From assembly GCA_009733715.1 (NCBI GenBank), contig WMKJ01000061.1, forward strand, positions 1 through 64,000: a stretch of DNA of 64,000 nt. The letters are read 5' to 3'. Positions 41,429-53,289 of the stretch are shown in pieces. Below the pieces are notes generated by a model. That model saw only the letters and a program-made list of their open reading frames with translations, had not been told where the DNA came from and ran no database searches. Source of the DNA: Herpomyces periplanetae (taxonomy: Eukaryota; Ascomycota; Laboulbeniomycetes; Herpomycetales; Herpomycetaceae). Position numbers and translations under genes: made by a program. The stretch's first letter is position 1. Each line of letters begins with the position of its first letter.

Positions 41429-41930
41429 ACATGATTGTTTACTAAGTTGCAGGGCGGTTTTTCCATTTTGTTGCGATTTTTTGAGTGGAAACAATACTTG
41501 TTAAGGACAGGAACTTTAACTTGTTTTGCAATTGAGATTCCTACTCAATATTACTTGACTAGCAAGAAATTTTGAAGGGTTCCTGAATTAGTAGCCAGTT
41601 GGATTTTCTTACTCTCTATTTACTCATCTTCCCTTATCGCGAAATCTAAAATTTATACGACAGGTTCTCACACTCTTCCCCTTTGTTTATACACAAGTTT
41701 ATAAACCATATTTTTACATTTTAATTTATCGAGATTTTTTCAAAACCTTCTTACTCGTCTCACGTTTAATGACAATTATCAAAACGGTTTTTGGAAAATT
41801 CACCGGCCGTAGCCTTTGTCTAGTAAATTGTTACGGGTGATTTTTCCTTAGATCGATTTACACATATCCATGCGATAGATTTAAAGGTTAACAAGTTGGC
41901 AAAACTTGCAAAGATTCCCTCGTAGTCACA

Positions 41931-44900
41931 ATGCCCGTTAAAGACAAGACTACGAAAGCGATTCATGCGAATCAACCTCCTCCTATTGTTTACGAAGCCG
42001 AAGAATTTCATTACCTTGTGGGCTCCAAGTTAGGTAAAGGTGGTTTCGCTTTATGCTATCGTGCAGAAGTTGTACAAAATAATCGAAAAACTGGGCGTAT
42101 GGTAGCTCTTAAAGTTGTTAAAGCTAAGCTTGAAAATCGCATCGCTCAAAGAGTAAGTTTGCATTCCTTTCATACATCTACTTTTCTAACTAATAAAACT
42201 TTTATAATTTGCTTTTACACATCACACATCCTCTATTACCCTTCTTGTTTCCTCAACTAACAAATCATTCCTATACTTTTCCCAACCTTTCAGTTCACCG
42301 CTGAACTTCAACTTCACTCAAAATTACGACATCCAAACATAGTCGACTTTTATCGTGCCTTTACATTTGATGATAGCACATACGTAGTTCTCGAACTATG
42401 TGAAAATGGCTCATTGGCTGATATGCTTAAAAAAAGAGGCTTTCTCTCCATGCCGGAAATCCGACGAATTGTTATTCAAATTTGTGGTGCAGTTAAATAT
42501 TTACACTTGCGCCATGTCATTCATCGAGACTTAAAAACTGCTAATTTATTCCTGGATAAAAATATGAATGTTAAAGTTGGTGATTTTGGTTTAGCCGCTC
42601 TGTTAGTCTCAAAAGATGACATTAACGGGGCTCGAAGAAATACTCTTTGCGGTACGCCAAATTACCTTGCCCCGGAATTCCTGGAAAAAGGCGGAAAAGG
42701 TCACAATGAGAAAGTCGACATTTGGGCTATCGGTGTAATTGCTTATACTCTAGCCGTTGGAAAGGTTCCATTCTGTGGAAGTAAGCGTGAAGAGGTTTAC
42801 CAACGATTACAATCCTGTGACTATACATGGCCTGAGCCGAGTGCAACAACAAATAAAATTTCTTTCGACTTGAAGGATTTAGTAGGAAGACTTCTCGTTC
42901 ATGAAGATGACAGACCGTGCCCGGATAAAATAGTTTCCCATCGTTTCTTTCGCCTTTCTTACGTTCCCGATAAATTAGACACTAATTGCCTAACGGAATG
43001 TCCAAGTTTCCCCAACTCATTACCCTCATCACCCGAAGTTATTAAACGCGGATACACTGAAAGTTGGTACACCTTATGCAAATCATTAGGAGTCGGGGAA
43101 TGGCCAGAAGGAAAAGCTTTTTCTTTAATTGGGGGTCATCGTTTTCGCTCCATAGTACGCGATTGTGATCGTGAAATCGAACTTGGCCGTAATTTAATCA
43201 TTCCATTTCCTCAAGGCCAAGTCTACAGGCCTTATCCAGATCGACCAACCATATTTCAAACTGGCTTTGAATCATTAAGCGGAATTACCGAAGAGAAAGA
43301 AACTTTTACCAGTGTAAATACTAGTAACAGTACTAGTGCCAGCGGTAGTACTGCCAGCAGTATTAATACTAGCAATAGTAACAGCAGTAACATCACCGGT
43401 AGAACGACAGCCGTATCGGAAAAATCTTTATCAAGTGGTAAAAGTGTCACTTCGACAATCCGTGGTTCGAAAACGGAATGGAAACTTAATGGCAAACTAA
43501 AGGAGAATATTAGCCCGGAGGATAAACTTTCTGTTAACATTATCAAAACGAAACCCGCTGAGACGGTTTTCGCCAGAAAATCTGCCCGGAGGAATCAAGA
43601 AGCTACACGAAAACGTGTATTATCGGAATTTAATTCTGAACACGAGAGGTGTGTACGGTACACGGACAAGCCGGTAAATCGATCGATAAATCGACAAGCT
43701 GATGTGAAACTTGACCATGAAGTAAGAAATTCCCCAAGGAAATGTGGTGGAAGTCAACGCTCCAAAAAGCCGACTTTGAATCCAGGTCCACGCCCAAATC
43801 GTCAAGAATGTGGTAAGATATCTTCAACTTCACAAGATGTTAATCATGAACTTCCCGTTTACGTCCCATTTAATGGTGAACACGATAAAGTTCCTCCCAA
43901 GAAAATGAAAAGTCGTATAGACAAAGGTCCGACAAGTGGACGTATCAAGGACCCAGCTCCAGTGACTACTTTAAAACTCCCCGACAATACACTTTCATCT
44001 AAACCTGACTCTTCAAATGATATATCCTCTTCATCCTTTGTCTGTGAATTAATTAAGCTTCCTCATACTGATCCAAGTAGTGTAAAAGCTCGACTTACAG
44101 TTCTCTTGACAAATATACGTCGTGCTCTTGATGATAAAGGTTGTGCTGGTCAAACCAATACCTCTAGTTCGAGTGAACCTCGTATAAAACTTCCATACGT
44201 AACTAAATGGGTTGATTATGCTAAACGTGATGGAGTTGGCTATGTCTTAGAAGACGGAACCGTCGGAGTTATCGAAAAATCATCCAGCATAAAACCCGTT
44301 CGGTTTGTCGTCGTTAGAAACGGTTTCCATTATTTGCAATTGATTAGACAAAATCGTTTTGAAATTGCTTCTATTCCTGCCGAGTTTTACACGGACTCGG
44401 GTAAAGATGGATTACACTCGTTAGCATCATCTGCACGGGCAACTGATATCGCCAGTTTAGCTACATGGGAGCGATTTGGTCGTTTTATGTTCTTTCGCAT
44501 TTCCTTGTCCGACAAATCTTCTGATCCGATTAGTGAAGCTCGGGTAAATTGCCCATTAACTCTTGCAAATCCTTGTTTAAAAGGTGCTATCCATCCATCC
44601 GGAAAAGCCGTTTTAGATACTTGTTCGAACATTCCTCCCGTTAAATTTCGTCACTTTGTCAGATTTTACCAAAGATTGGGTAACGTTGGCGTATGGGGCT
44701 TTGAAAACGGTGCTTTTCAATTCAATTTTCCCGATCACACAAAATTAGTCTTATCATGGGACGGTCGTTTGTGCTTATTCGTCTGTCTATCACAATCGAG
44801 TATTAAACATCTTAAGCAAACTCATCGATTGACTCCAGAACTAATGAACGAGCGTAAATCAATCTTTAGTACTGTTGCAAATTTACTCGCTTTTCGTTCA

Positions 44901-45242
44901 ACTTTACGAACTGTTGATCCCGCTGCTGCCGTTCCTACTTCCGGTGAAATTGGTGTAACTTCATCCTCATCTCATAAATCCCATCGTTCTGCGTCGCAAG
45001 CTTCCCGTAGATTAGATGGTCGGTTAGCCGAAATTAATGGCTTCCGTGTTAAATTATCCTTCATTGCAAACGTTGTTGAGCAGTGGTTAACTACCGGGGG
45101 ATTAGGCCATTTATCTCCTGCTTCACGGTATTTACGTTGGTCTGGCTTGAGCTTAGATGATCAACGTAGATGGATCTGGACTACCGTTGGTGCTTTATCT
45201 GGTGATCAAGACTCTTATTCACTACAAGACTCACCATCCTAG
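41931..45242 (+). CDS. PLK: Polo-like kinase
   Basis: Mitotic Ser/Thr kinase (Cdc5/Plo1/PLK1) acting at spindle poles, kinetochores and the division site. Exons 41931-42152 and 42294-45242 (intron 141 nt, GTAAGT/TTTCAG) give 1056 aa. Kinase domain about 27-295: glycine loop LGKGGFALCYRA, catalytic VIHRDLKTANLFLD, DFGLAA, and an activation loop RRNTLCGTPNYLAPEFL that matches PLK (Thr of the loop present). Polo box 1 about 706-800 (VTKWVDYAKRDGVGYVLEDG) and polo box 2 about 856-910 with its helix to about 960 (FQFNFPDHTKLVLSWDG). The linker between kinase and polo boxes is about 400 residues, with a Ser/Asn/Thr repeat tract (about 413-445) and basic stretches, so the protein is roughly 350 residues longer than yeast or human PLK1. 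Both polo boxes make it PLK1-type, not PLK4. Confidence 0.93.
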
Positions 45243-46389
45243 GTTAAAACATCGTATGAATCTCTAAAATGGTCATGATTTCACCGTGTATTTCATTGGT
45301 TTCCTTCGCTATACACGTCTTATGTCAATGAGTTCCTTGAATCCGGAATTTCTCCGTAATACCAATCACTGCTATGCATGATAAAACTTGTGCTTTACCT
45401 CTGCATTCTAGTTCATGATGTCTGCAAGACCGTCCAAAATTCTCACCTCTTAAATTTTGCTCCTACTCCTAGCGCATAGCATTAATCTCCCGATTTTCCC
45501 AAACTTCCTCAACCCATCAATGTTTTCCTCCTCCCCTCATCCCCAGTATCATCTTGTACTATAAACCAAATTTAATCAATCTTTCTCTTCAACTTCAAAT
45601 CAGGAAAATTTTCCTTTTTTCACCCAAAAATCATTTCTGCGTCCTGCTGCGCCACACTTCGCCACACACACGTGACAGAACCAGCTGAGTCATCCTTTCG
45701 GCGGTGTGGGATTAGTAATTCGGTCCGAAACACCGAACGTCAGTGCCAAGAAATAAGTTTTTGCGGCAAATTTTTCGGTTTTTTGACGATCGTGAAATTT
45801 TAACGGAATTTTTTCTCCTTTTTCAAACACTTAAAATATTTCATCATGATCTTACACTTTTCTTATTATATCTAAATACTTTTCATCATATTCCTATATA
45901 TTTTATTCGCTCCCATTCGGGCCTAAGTCATATGTTCACCTCAAATTGTTACAAATAAACTTAACACTTTTTTTTGGTAAACTTTACGTTTTCGCTTGTC
46001 CTCTCACTTTTACCCTCTCATTTTCATCTTCATTCATTTTATACGTATACTAAATTGTATATATCCCTTTTATACTGTAACCTTTCTCACCTTCATGCAT
46101 CGTGTCCTAACCATTTAATTTTTTACTCTGATTTCAACATACGGATACTGTGAAACCTAGTAAATTTCAGTATTACGGGGTTATCTTCTTATGCCTCATT
46201 GTACATAGACACCTTTTCTACTATTTTTCTTCACCCACAGAATCTCATTATCTACTCACACTCTCTTTCAAAGTTAAAATACCCCTAACCTGACCAAATA
46301 TGAGAGCATACATTTCTATTACTATTCTACTCTTCTGATTGACTTTTACACTTTACGCCTAACTCTCTTGCAATTTTTATCTGCTAATT
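45243..46389. promoter_or_regulatory. Spacer before myosin I
   Basis: 1.15 kb. Two direct GCCACA boxes (45651-45656, 45661-45666) are followed at once by CACGTG (45669-45674). The last 800 bp are C/T-rich on the plus strand, as expected of the leader and promoter of myosin I. Confidence 0.45.
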
Positions 46390-49300
46390 ATGGTACGCTT
46401 CTACTTAATTTGCTCACTTCTTCTCCTGCTAACCTTCAATGCTTCTTCGTGCGTCCATACTGTGTTATTAGGCCGTCACTAAACGTGCAGGTCGTAGAAA
46501 AGATGCTGGTCACTCACAATCAAAATCGGCAGCAAACTCTGGAATTCGCAAGGCTGCTTTTGAATCCCGTGCTAAGAAAGAAGTTGGAGTTTCTGATCTT
46601 ACCCTTATAAGTCAAATTTCCGATCAGGCTATAAATGAAAATTTGAAAAAACGCTTTGAAAATGGTGAAATCTACACTTACATCGGCCATGTCCTGGTTT
46701 CTGTTAACCCTTTCCGTGATCTGGGGATCTATACCGACTCCGTCTTGGAAAGTTACAAGGGTAAAAATAGACTTGAAATGCCACCCCATGTCTTCGCAAT
46801 TGCCGAGTCAGCTTTTTACAATATGAAGGCTTACAAGGAAAATCAGTGTATTATCATTTCTGGTGAATCTGGTGCCGGTAAAACTGAAGCTGCAAAACGT
46901 ATCATGCAGTACATTGCCAAAGCATCCTCTGATCAACAACAATCTATTCAGCATATTAAAGATATGGTTTTGGCCACCAACCCTCTACTCGAAGCTTTTG
47001 GAAATGCTAAAACCCTTCGTAATAATAATTCATCCCGTTTTGGAAAGTATTTAGAAATCCATTTCAATGCCAACGGTGAGCCAATCGGCGCAAATATCGA
47101 AAATTATCTACTGGAAAAATCCCGTGTCGTTCATCAAATTGTTAACGAACGAAACTTTCACATTTTTTATCAATATACTAAAGCAGCTCCCCAAAAGTAT
47201 CGTGAAATCTTCGGTGTGCAACACCCTCAAGCATACCTCTATCTTAATCAATCCAAATGCTTCGATGTTGACGGTATCGATGATCACGCTGGCTTTCAGG
47301 AAACCCTAAACACTATGAATACTATCGGCATGACCAATTCCGAACAAGATAACGTCATGAGAATTCTTGCCGCCATTTTGTGGATCGGCAATATAACATT
47401 CGACCGTGATGAACAGGACAACGCTACCATTGCAGATCAAAGTGTTGTTGAATTTGTCGCTTACTTACTGGAGGTTAAACCAGAGCAAGTAAGCCATGCT
47501 TTAACTCTTCGTGTTATGGAAACTGGCGGTGTCGGCAAGCGTGGCTCTGTTTACGAAGTTCCCTTAAACATTGCCCAAGCATCTGCCGTGCGAGATGCCC
47601 TCTCCAAAGCACTATATTTTAACTTATTTGATTGGATTGTTCAACGTGTTAACGTTTCCCTCAAAGCCCAATCCCCTACTGTTAACTCTATCGGAATTTT
47701 GGATATCTATGGTTTTGAAATATTCGAACGTAATAGCTTTGAACAACTCTGCATTAATTATGTCAACGAAAAATTGCAGCAAATATTCATTCAACTTACC
47801 TTAAAAACTGAACAGGAAGAGTATGCGCGTGAACGTATTCAGTGGACACCAATCAAATACTTCGATAATAAGGTTGTCTGCGATTTAATCGAAGAACGTA
47901 GACCGCCGGGCGTTTTTGCTGCACTAAATGATGCTTGCGCTACGGCTCATGCTGATCCTAGCGCTGCTGATCAAACTTTTGTTCAGCGTTTAAATATGCT
48001 CACTGCCAATCAACACTTCGAAACGCGACAAAATCAATTCATCGTGAAGCATTATGCTGGTGACGTCACTTATGCTGTCGATGGAATGACCGACAAAAAC
48101 AAGGACCAATTACTTAATGATCTCCTAGTCCTCGTTTCTCATTCAACTAATCCCTTTTTGCGAACTTTGTTTCCCAATGAAGTCGACACTGATAATCGTC
48201 GTCGTCCACCCACTGCCGGAGATAAAATTAAGAAGTCCGCCAACGATTTAGTCGCTACGCTGATGAAGGCGTCCCCCTCGTATATCAGAACCATCAAGCC
48301 AAATGAAAATAAGTCACCGTCAGAATACCAAACGAACAATGTTCTGCATCAGATTAAGTACCTTGGACTGCAAGAAAACGTTCGAATACGAAGAGCCGGG
48401 TTTGCATATCGACAAAAGTTCCAGAAATTTGTCGAACGCTTTTACTTGCTATCACGGCAAACGTCGTATGCAGGTGAATACATTTGGCAAGGTTCATATG
48501 AAGAAGGAGCTCGAAATATTCTTCGTGATACTAATATACCTAAGGATGAATATCAGATTGGTATTTCCAAAGTATTCATTAAAACGCCTGAAACTCTTTT
48601 TGCTCTTGAGAGTATGCGTGATAATTACTGGCATACAATGGCTACACGAATTCAACGAGCCTGGCGAAATTATATGAGATATCGAACTGAGTGTGCCATA
48701 CGAATTCAAAGATTTTGGCGACGTGTGACTACAGGTTTAAATTATGCTCAACTTCGCGACCAAGGTCATCAATTGTTAGCTGGGAGAAAACTTCGACGGA
48801 AGTTTAGCCTGCTTGGTTATCGAAGGTATATGGGTGATTATTTGGGAATTGGAAATACGGGTGGACCAGGGGATATGATTCGTAGCGCATTGTCTCTTCA
48901 ATCGGCTGAGAAAATTGTTTTTTCATGCCGATGTAACGTTCTAGTATCCAAGCTTGGTCGATCTAGTCGTGCTGAGCCTCGTATATTGATATTAACCGAC
49001 AGATACGTATACCTTATCAAGCAAGTCCTAGTTAATCGACAGATTGAAATCCAAGTCGAGCGGAAATTTACACCAATGAGTGTGCGTTCGATTAAAGCAT
49101 CTAATTTGCAAGACAACTGGTTTGTGGTAACAGGGAGCGTTCAGGAACCGGATAAACTGATTTGGTGCTTGCTCAAAACCGAGTTTTTCACGCACTTGTG
49201 TAACTTAAAAGGCGCAGGTTCTCTTGACTTGCTCATTGATTCAAAGTAAGTTGATAACCCTTTATTAAGCATTGCTCAATTAAGTCTGTTGATTTTGGCA

Positions 49301-50447
49301 GCAAGGTTATGCTTGCTCCCTCTTTCCCACATAGTTATTGACTGAATAACCACTAACGTTTTCACTACGTTGGTTTAGGATTGATTATTGTAAAAAGCCG
49401 GGAAAGCCGAGTACGATCAAAGTGATCCTTGACGATTCAGGATTACAAGATGACTTTTACAAAAGTGGAACAATTTACTCTGGTCCTGGTGAACCTGCTA
49501 ATTCAGTATCAAAACCTTTACCGCGAGGAAAACGGTCAGTAGCACGTCCGATAACCCAAGGTCGACTTATTAGACCACGTAACAAAGTGAATAATCAAGC
49601 AGCTTCAACGTCATTGCATGGCCGAAGTACAGCTCCAAACGTGGTGACTGGTGGTGTGATTCAGAATAATAAGCCAGTTAATTCAAATTACAAGAATACA
49701 GAAGCTCAAGGCGGTATTACAGTGCAACATAATGAGAGTTCGGTACGGGCTGACCCTACTGACACTTTGTTATACCCAAGTGTTCCCAATTATGCAAATC
49801 AAGTATCAACAATTATACCCAACGCTTCAAGTATAGCAGATGGCACCACGTCAGCGACCTTTAAAAATATGCAGGGACCTACAACGGGTCGGGTACCAGT
49901 TCCAGAACCAACTCCCAGTCAACTACTCTACCATGCGCAATATGATTATGCGGCGCAGAGTAGCGGAGAAATTAGCTTCACAAAGGGAGATATTTTTGAG
50001 ATTAAACAAAAGGAAGCTAATGGATGGTGGCTAGCAAGAAAGTTGGATAACTCAGGATCCGGATGGGCACCCTCGGCGTTCTTAAAGATGTACACATCAC
50101 CAAATGCAGGGACGACGAGGTTAGCGGCAAATGATAAAGAGAATTCAGCAGCGGTGACGCCAACTAACGAAGATGAAGCTCTGCCTACAAATAACATTAA
50201 CTTAAATAATACACCAGGAGAAGGTCATGGGCGTGTGAATAAACCAAAACCTCCACCTTTACCGGCCAAACGTCCAGCGGTCCAGAAGATGAGCGTGGGT
50301 GTAAATGTGCGAAATGAAGGAGGGCGAGTTAACGTGGCAAATAATAGTGAAATTAGCATTGTTGGGGGATTGGCTGAAGCATTAAGACGTCGGCAGCAGC
50401 AGTCATTGGATATGGCGAGTCAAGGCATGGGAAGTGGATCGGGATGA
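46390..50447 (+). CDS. MYO1: Class I myosin with SH3 domain (fungal Myo3/Myo5/MyoA type)
   Basis: Actin motor of endocytic patches and hyphal tips, 1281 aa. Exons: 46390-46392 (the ATG alone), 46472-49245, 49379-50447; the first intron is GTACGC to TTATTAG with a GCTAAC branch. The joined start [12 protein letters not shown] matches fungal myosin I. Motor: [21 protein letters not shown]-loop GESGAGKT at about 131, [13 protein letters not shown], actin-loop region [14 protein letters not shown]; the TEDS-rule Ser is about 359 in KRGSVYEVP, a PAK-type kinase site. Two IQ motifs about 724-754; TH1 lipid-binding tail about 780-960; SH3 about 1107-1161; PPPLPAKRP after it; [11 protein letters not shown] near 1255 resembles the WH2/central element. 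The usual acidic Arp2/3-binding end (DDDW-like) is absent. Confidence 0.94.
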
Positions 50448-50831
50448 AATTGGATTATGAATATCAGAATATTGGTGTTGTAAGGATAAACTGATGATAA
50501 ATGCATATAAATTGATATCATCCGTTTTGCCATAAGAAAACAGTTTCGCGAGTTCGGTTGCCTAAGAATCCGATTTCCGAAGAGTGTAGACATCCACAAA
50601 AATCTTGGGAAGACTTTAACTGTAGCTATCAAAATACTGTGTATAAAATTCATAAAGAGGAAATCTAAGTATAGAAATTTATTGTTAAGGTACAGATACC
50701 ATGCATAATTTTTTACGAGACGAACATGTAACCAAAATGACGTAACTATACACGTTTGTCTTGTACAGGCACATGCACACGCACGCACGAACCTGAACAG
50801 CCTTCCTTTCACACAAACTATACACTGGTAA

Positions 50832-50874
50832 TACTGAGCTTAATTAGTGGGCCCTAAGAGTATAGGGCTCAGTA
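50832..50874. repeat. Nested inverted repeat downstream of myosin I
   Basis: Outer arms TACTGAGC (50832-50839) and GCTCAGTA (50867-50874); inner arms GCCCTA (50851-50856) and TAGGGC (50863-50868). The two stems share two bases, so they would be alternative rather than simultaneous hairpins. It lies 385 bp after the myosin stop. Confidence 0.4.
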
Positions 50875-51263
50875 CGGTTACAGGTGTGGTAGGGCTGAAA
50901 GTTTAATATTCATGTGCCTTTGTTGAGGTTGCCATTCCTGGAAGGTGAATAGTAAGCATTGAACTCCATCGGGAAGGCGCCGTCCTGTTTGCTCCAAGTC
51001 ACGTGCTATGACAGATTGGTCATTTTTAGGTGAGTTGGAGGTGAATTGGGGACGAGAATGGAGGTGGAAGTGGGATGGGTAAATGAACGGATTTAATATG
51101 AATTGGATCACTAGGGTATGGACCAAATTAGACTTTGTGAATACTTAGGATCAGCTACAGGCCATATTATTAATGTCAATATTACTCTCAATTATTTAAT
51201 CATTAAACCCTTCCACTCCGTCTTTCTTTCCCCGTGCATAATCATTATTCATGATATACATGT

Positions 51264-51273
51264 ATCACGTGAT
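51264..51273. promoter_or_regulatory. ATCACGTGAT palindrome in the myosin-Sin3 spacer
   Basis: Third perfect copy of the 10-bp palindrome, about 2 kb upstream of the Sin3 start. It is flanked by ATGATATACATGT and GCATGTT, so the neighbourhood is itself partly palindromic. Confidence 0.35.
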
Positions 51274-53289
51274 GCATGTTGCTTCAGAGCTTGATTTGGT
51301 GATGGAGCATACGATTACGAGGGGAAAGGAATGAGTGACAGTAAAGATAAAAATTAATCGGTGGTTGAAGGGGAAAATATTACAAATAGGATTGATTGAG
51401 TGAACAAAGGGATAAGGTTGAAATAATGTGCGGATAAGTATAAAACTTGAAAAAGATAATACCTACCAGGCGTTCGATAGGGATGGGGAACCTAAGAAAA
51501 TTCCGATACGTGTACGTGAAGATAAACTCGATCCAAGGCAGAAATGAGTGTGTAAACAAGTGAATATATGCAAAGGCTATCTATTGTACATTTACTGGGA
51601 AATTTCTCAAGCGAAACAAACGTAAAAAAATTCTTCATCAATAATAAGAAACTGTGTAAAGTTAGACTAAAAAAACATCCCAACGTTCCCTCGTAAATAT
51701 TCTAAAGTATCTCGGAATGTTGAACGTACATTAAAGAGTAGATGGTGTACAAACAGACAGTTGTCTGTTTCAACGTTAATTAAATTGGTAATAAAATGGT
51801 AAATTTTCTGACCAAAAGTAACTAAACATACGATAGAATTGATTATGACAAACTACACTAATATACACTGGCTAACCAATGTTAATCTTGACCACTGAGA
51901 CGTCAAGACCCAGTCCCTACCGTGGAGTATAACCAAGTGAAATATAACCACACTATAGCATGACAGCACATAAAATATCATGGTACTGAACCGTAGGACA
52001 CGACATACAATACGATGCGTTTCCATGCCATGCAATGCAATACTATGCCCAATCCCTCATTCAACTTTCTCCAACTTGCCAGTCCTTTTTTTACCCCCAT
52101 ATGGCCTTGCTCTCTACTTCCCTTCCCCTCAACCTTCATCCGCCCTCCCAAGCAGCACCACATCACATTCCACGTGATTTGATTACCTAATCAAACGGTA
52201 AAACGAATATTTTTGGGAATTTCACGAAGAACATTGGGAAATTTGGCGATATCTTCATCTTTTCTTTTATGTTTGGGTCGGGTTGAACAAGACTGGTTTA
52301 TTGTCTGGAAAATTAATTAACAATTACCGTTAAAATTATCCTTAACGTAAAGTCTTTTTCTCACCCGTTAAGTTTACCTGATTCGCGAGCGTATCTAATG
52401 CTTTCCCACAACACGATCATTTGGCCAATTTTTTTTATCCATTTTACATTGTGATCCTCGTGTGAATCTTCAAAAACGTCATCTTTATTCGACTCACTAT
52501 ACTATTATACCGGAGAATGGATATTATTTGCGTCAAGACTTGTCCAAGTGATTTCACGACCCGTACCAAAATTTACTTCTCCTTCACTAACCCTTCCCCG
52601 TTCGTTATTTCTCTACCGCTTCGTCACCAAAATCTCAAAACTTTCACTCTCGTCAATTTCTTTTAACCCCTTCGTCCTATTACCCTCCCTGCCTTATACT
52701 GCTGTCAATACATCATTTCTTTCATCCTGCCCACTTTGTCTTCGCCTTATATCCTTCTTAACTCACCGTTATTCGATCAAGTCACGCTTCCCGTAACTTG
52801 CGCTGCCTTGAAACACGCGTCTATCTCGTTCCTATCTCATCTCCATCCTCATTAAGCCTTCAACACTTATCGTCTCGTTAACTTGACCCTAATATTGCCC
52901 AAGTTCTTCTGAATTAATCATTACCTTCCCCATTTTTGTGGCCCTTCTCGAATCATCTTTCAGACCCTCGTCCTCTATGTTTTTCTACTGATTCCCCCGC
53001 GCATAATCTTCTTACACATTCTAATATTTTCTTTGACCTTTAAGTTACCGTGATTTTTAAGCACGGCGCATTTTTCCTCACTTACCCTACCTGTCATACT
53101 TTGATCCTCATTCATTTTACCTTCGCGTGCTAAACTGTATTTCTCTTTTATATTTTTTACACCACGCTACACTTTGTCCTACTGGGTGTATCACAAACAC
53201 TTTTTTTTCCCTACCTTGTATATCCCCGTTTGTCGAAACGCCCCCTCCAACGTTTACTTCTTAATATCCCACGCGAATATTGAAGCGTT

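Larger units (their letters stand above)
40595..41930. promoter_or_regulatory. Spacer between dihydroorotase and Polo kinase
   Basis: 1.3 kb. An 80-codon frame starts directly after the dihydroorotase stop but resembles nothing known and is taken as 3' flank. The decamer array and GC-rich patch (41280-41428) lie in the middle; the final 400 bp are A/T-rich. Confidence 0.4.
50448..53289. promoter_or_regulatory. Longest spacer, between myosin I and Sin3
   Basis: 2.8 kb without a supported gene. A nested inverted repeat lies at 50832-50874. CACGTG cores are at 51000-51005, 51266-51271 (inside a perfect ATCACGTGAT) and 52171-52176. From about 52540 to 53250 the plus strand is strongly C/T-rich, presumably the Sin3 promoter and leader. 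Minus-strand frames of 60-130 codons were examined and match nothing known to me. Confidence 0.4.

Noticed and set aside
50878-51126. 82-codon minus-strand frame in the myosin-Sin3 spacer
   Set aside because: No similarity recognised, start is not ATG-supported by context, and no neighbouring exon extends it.
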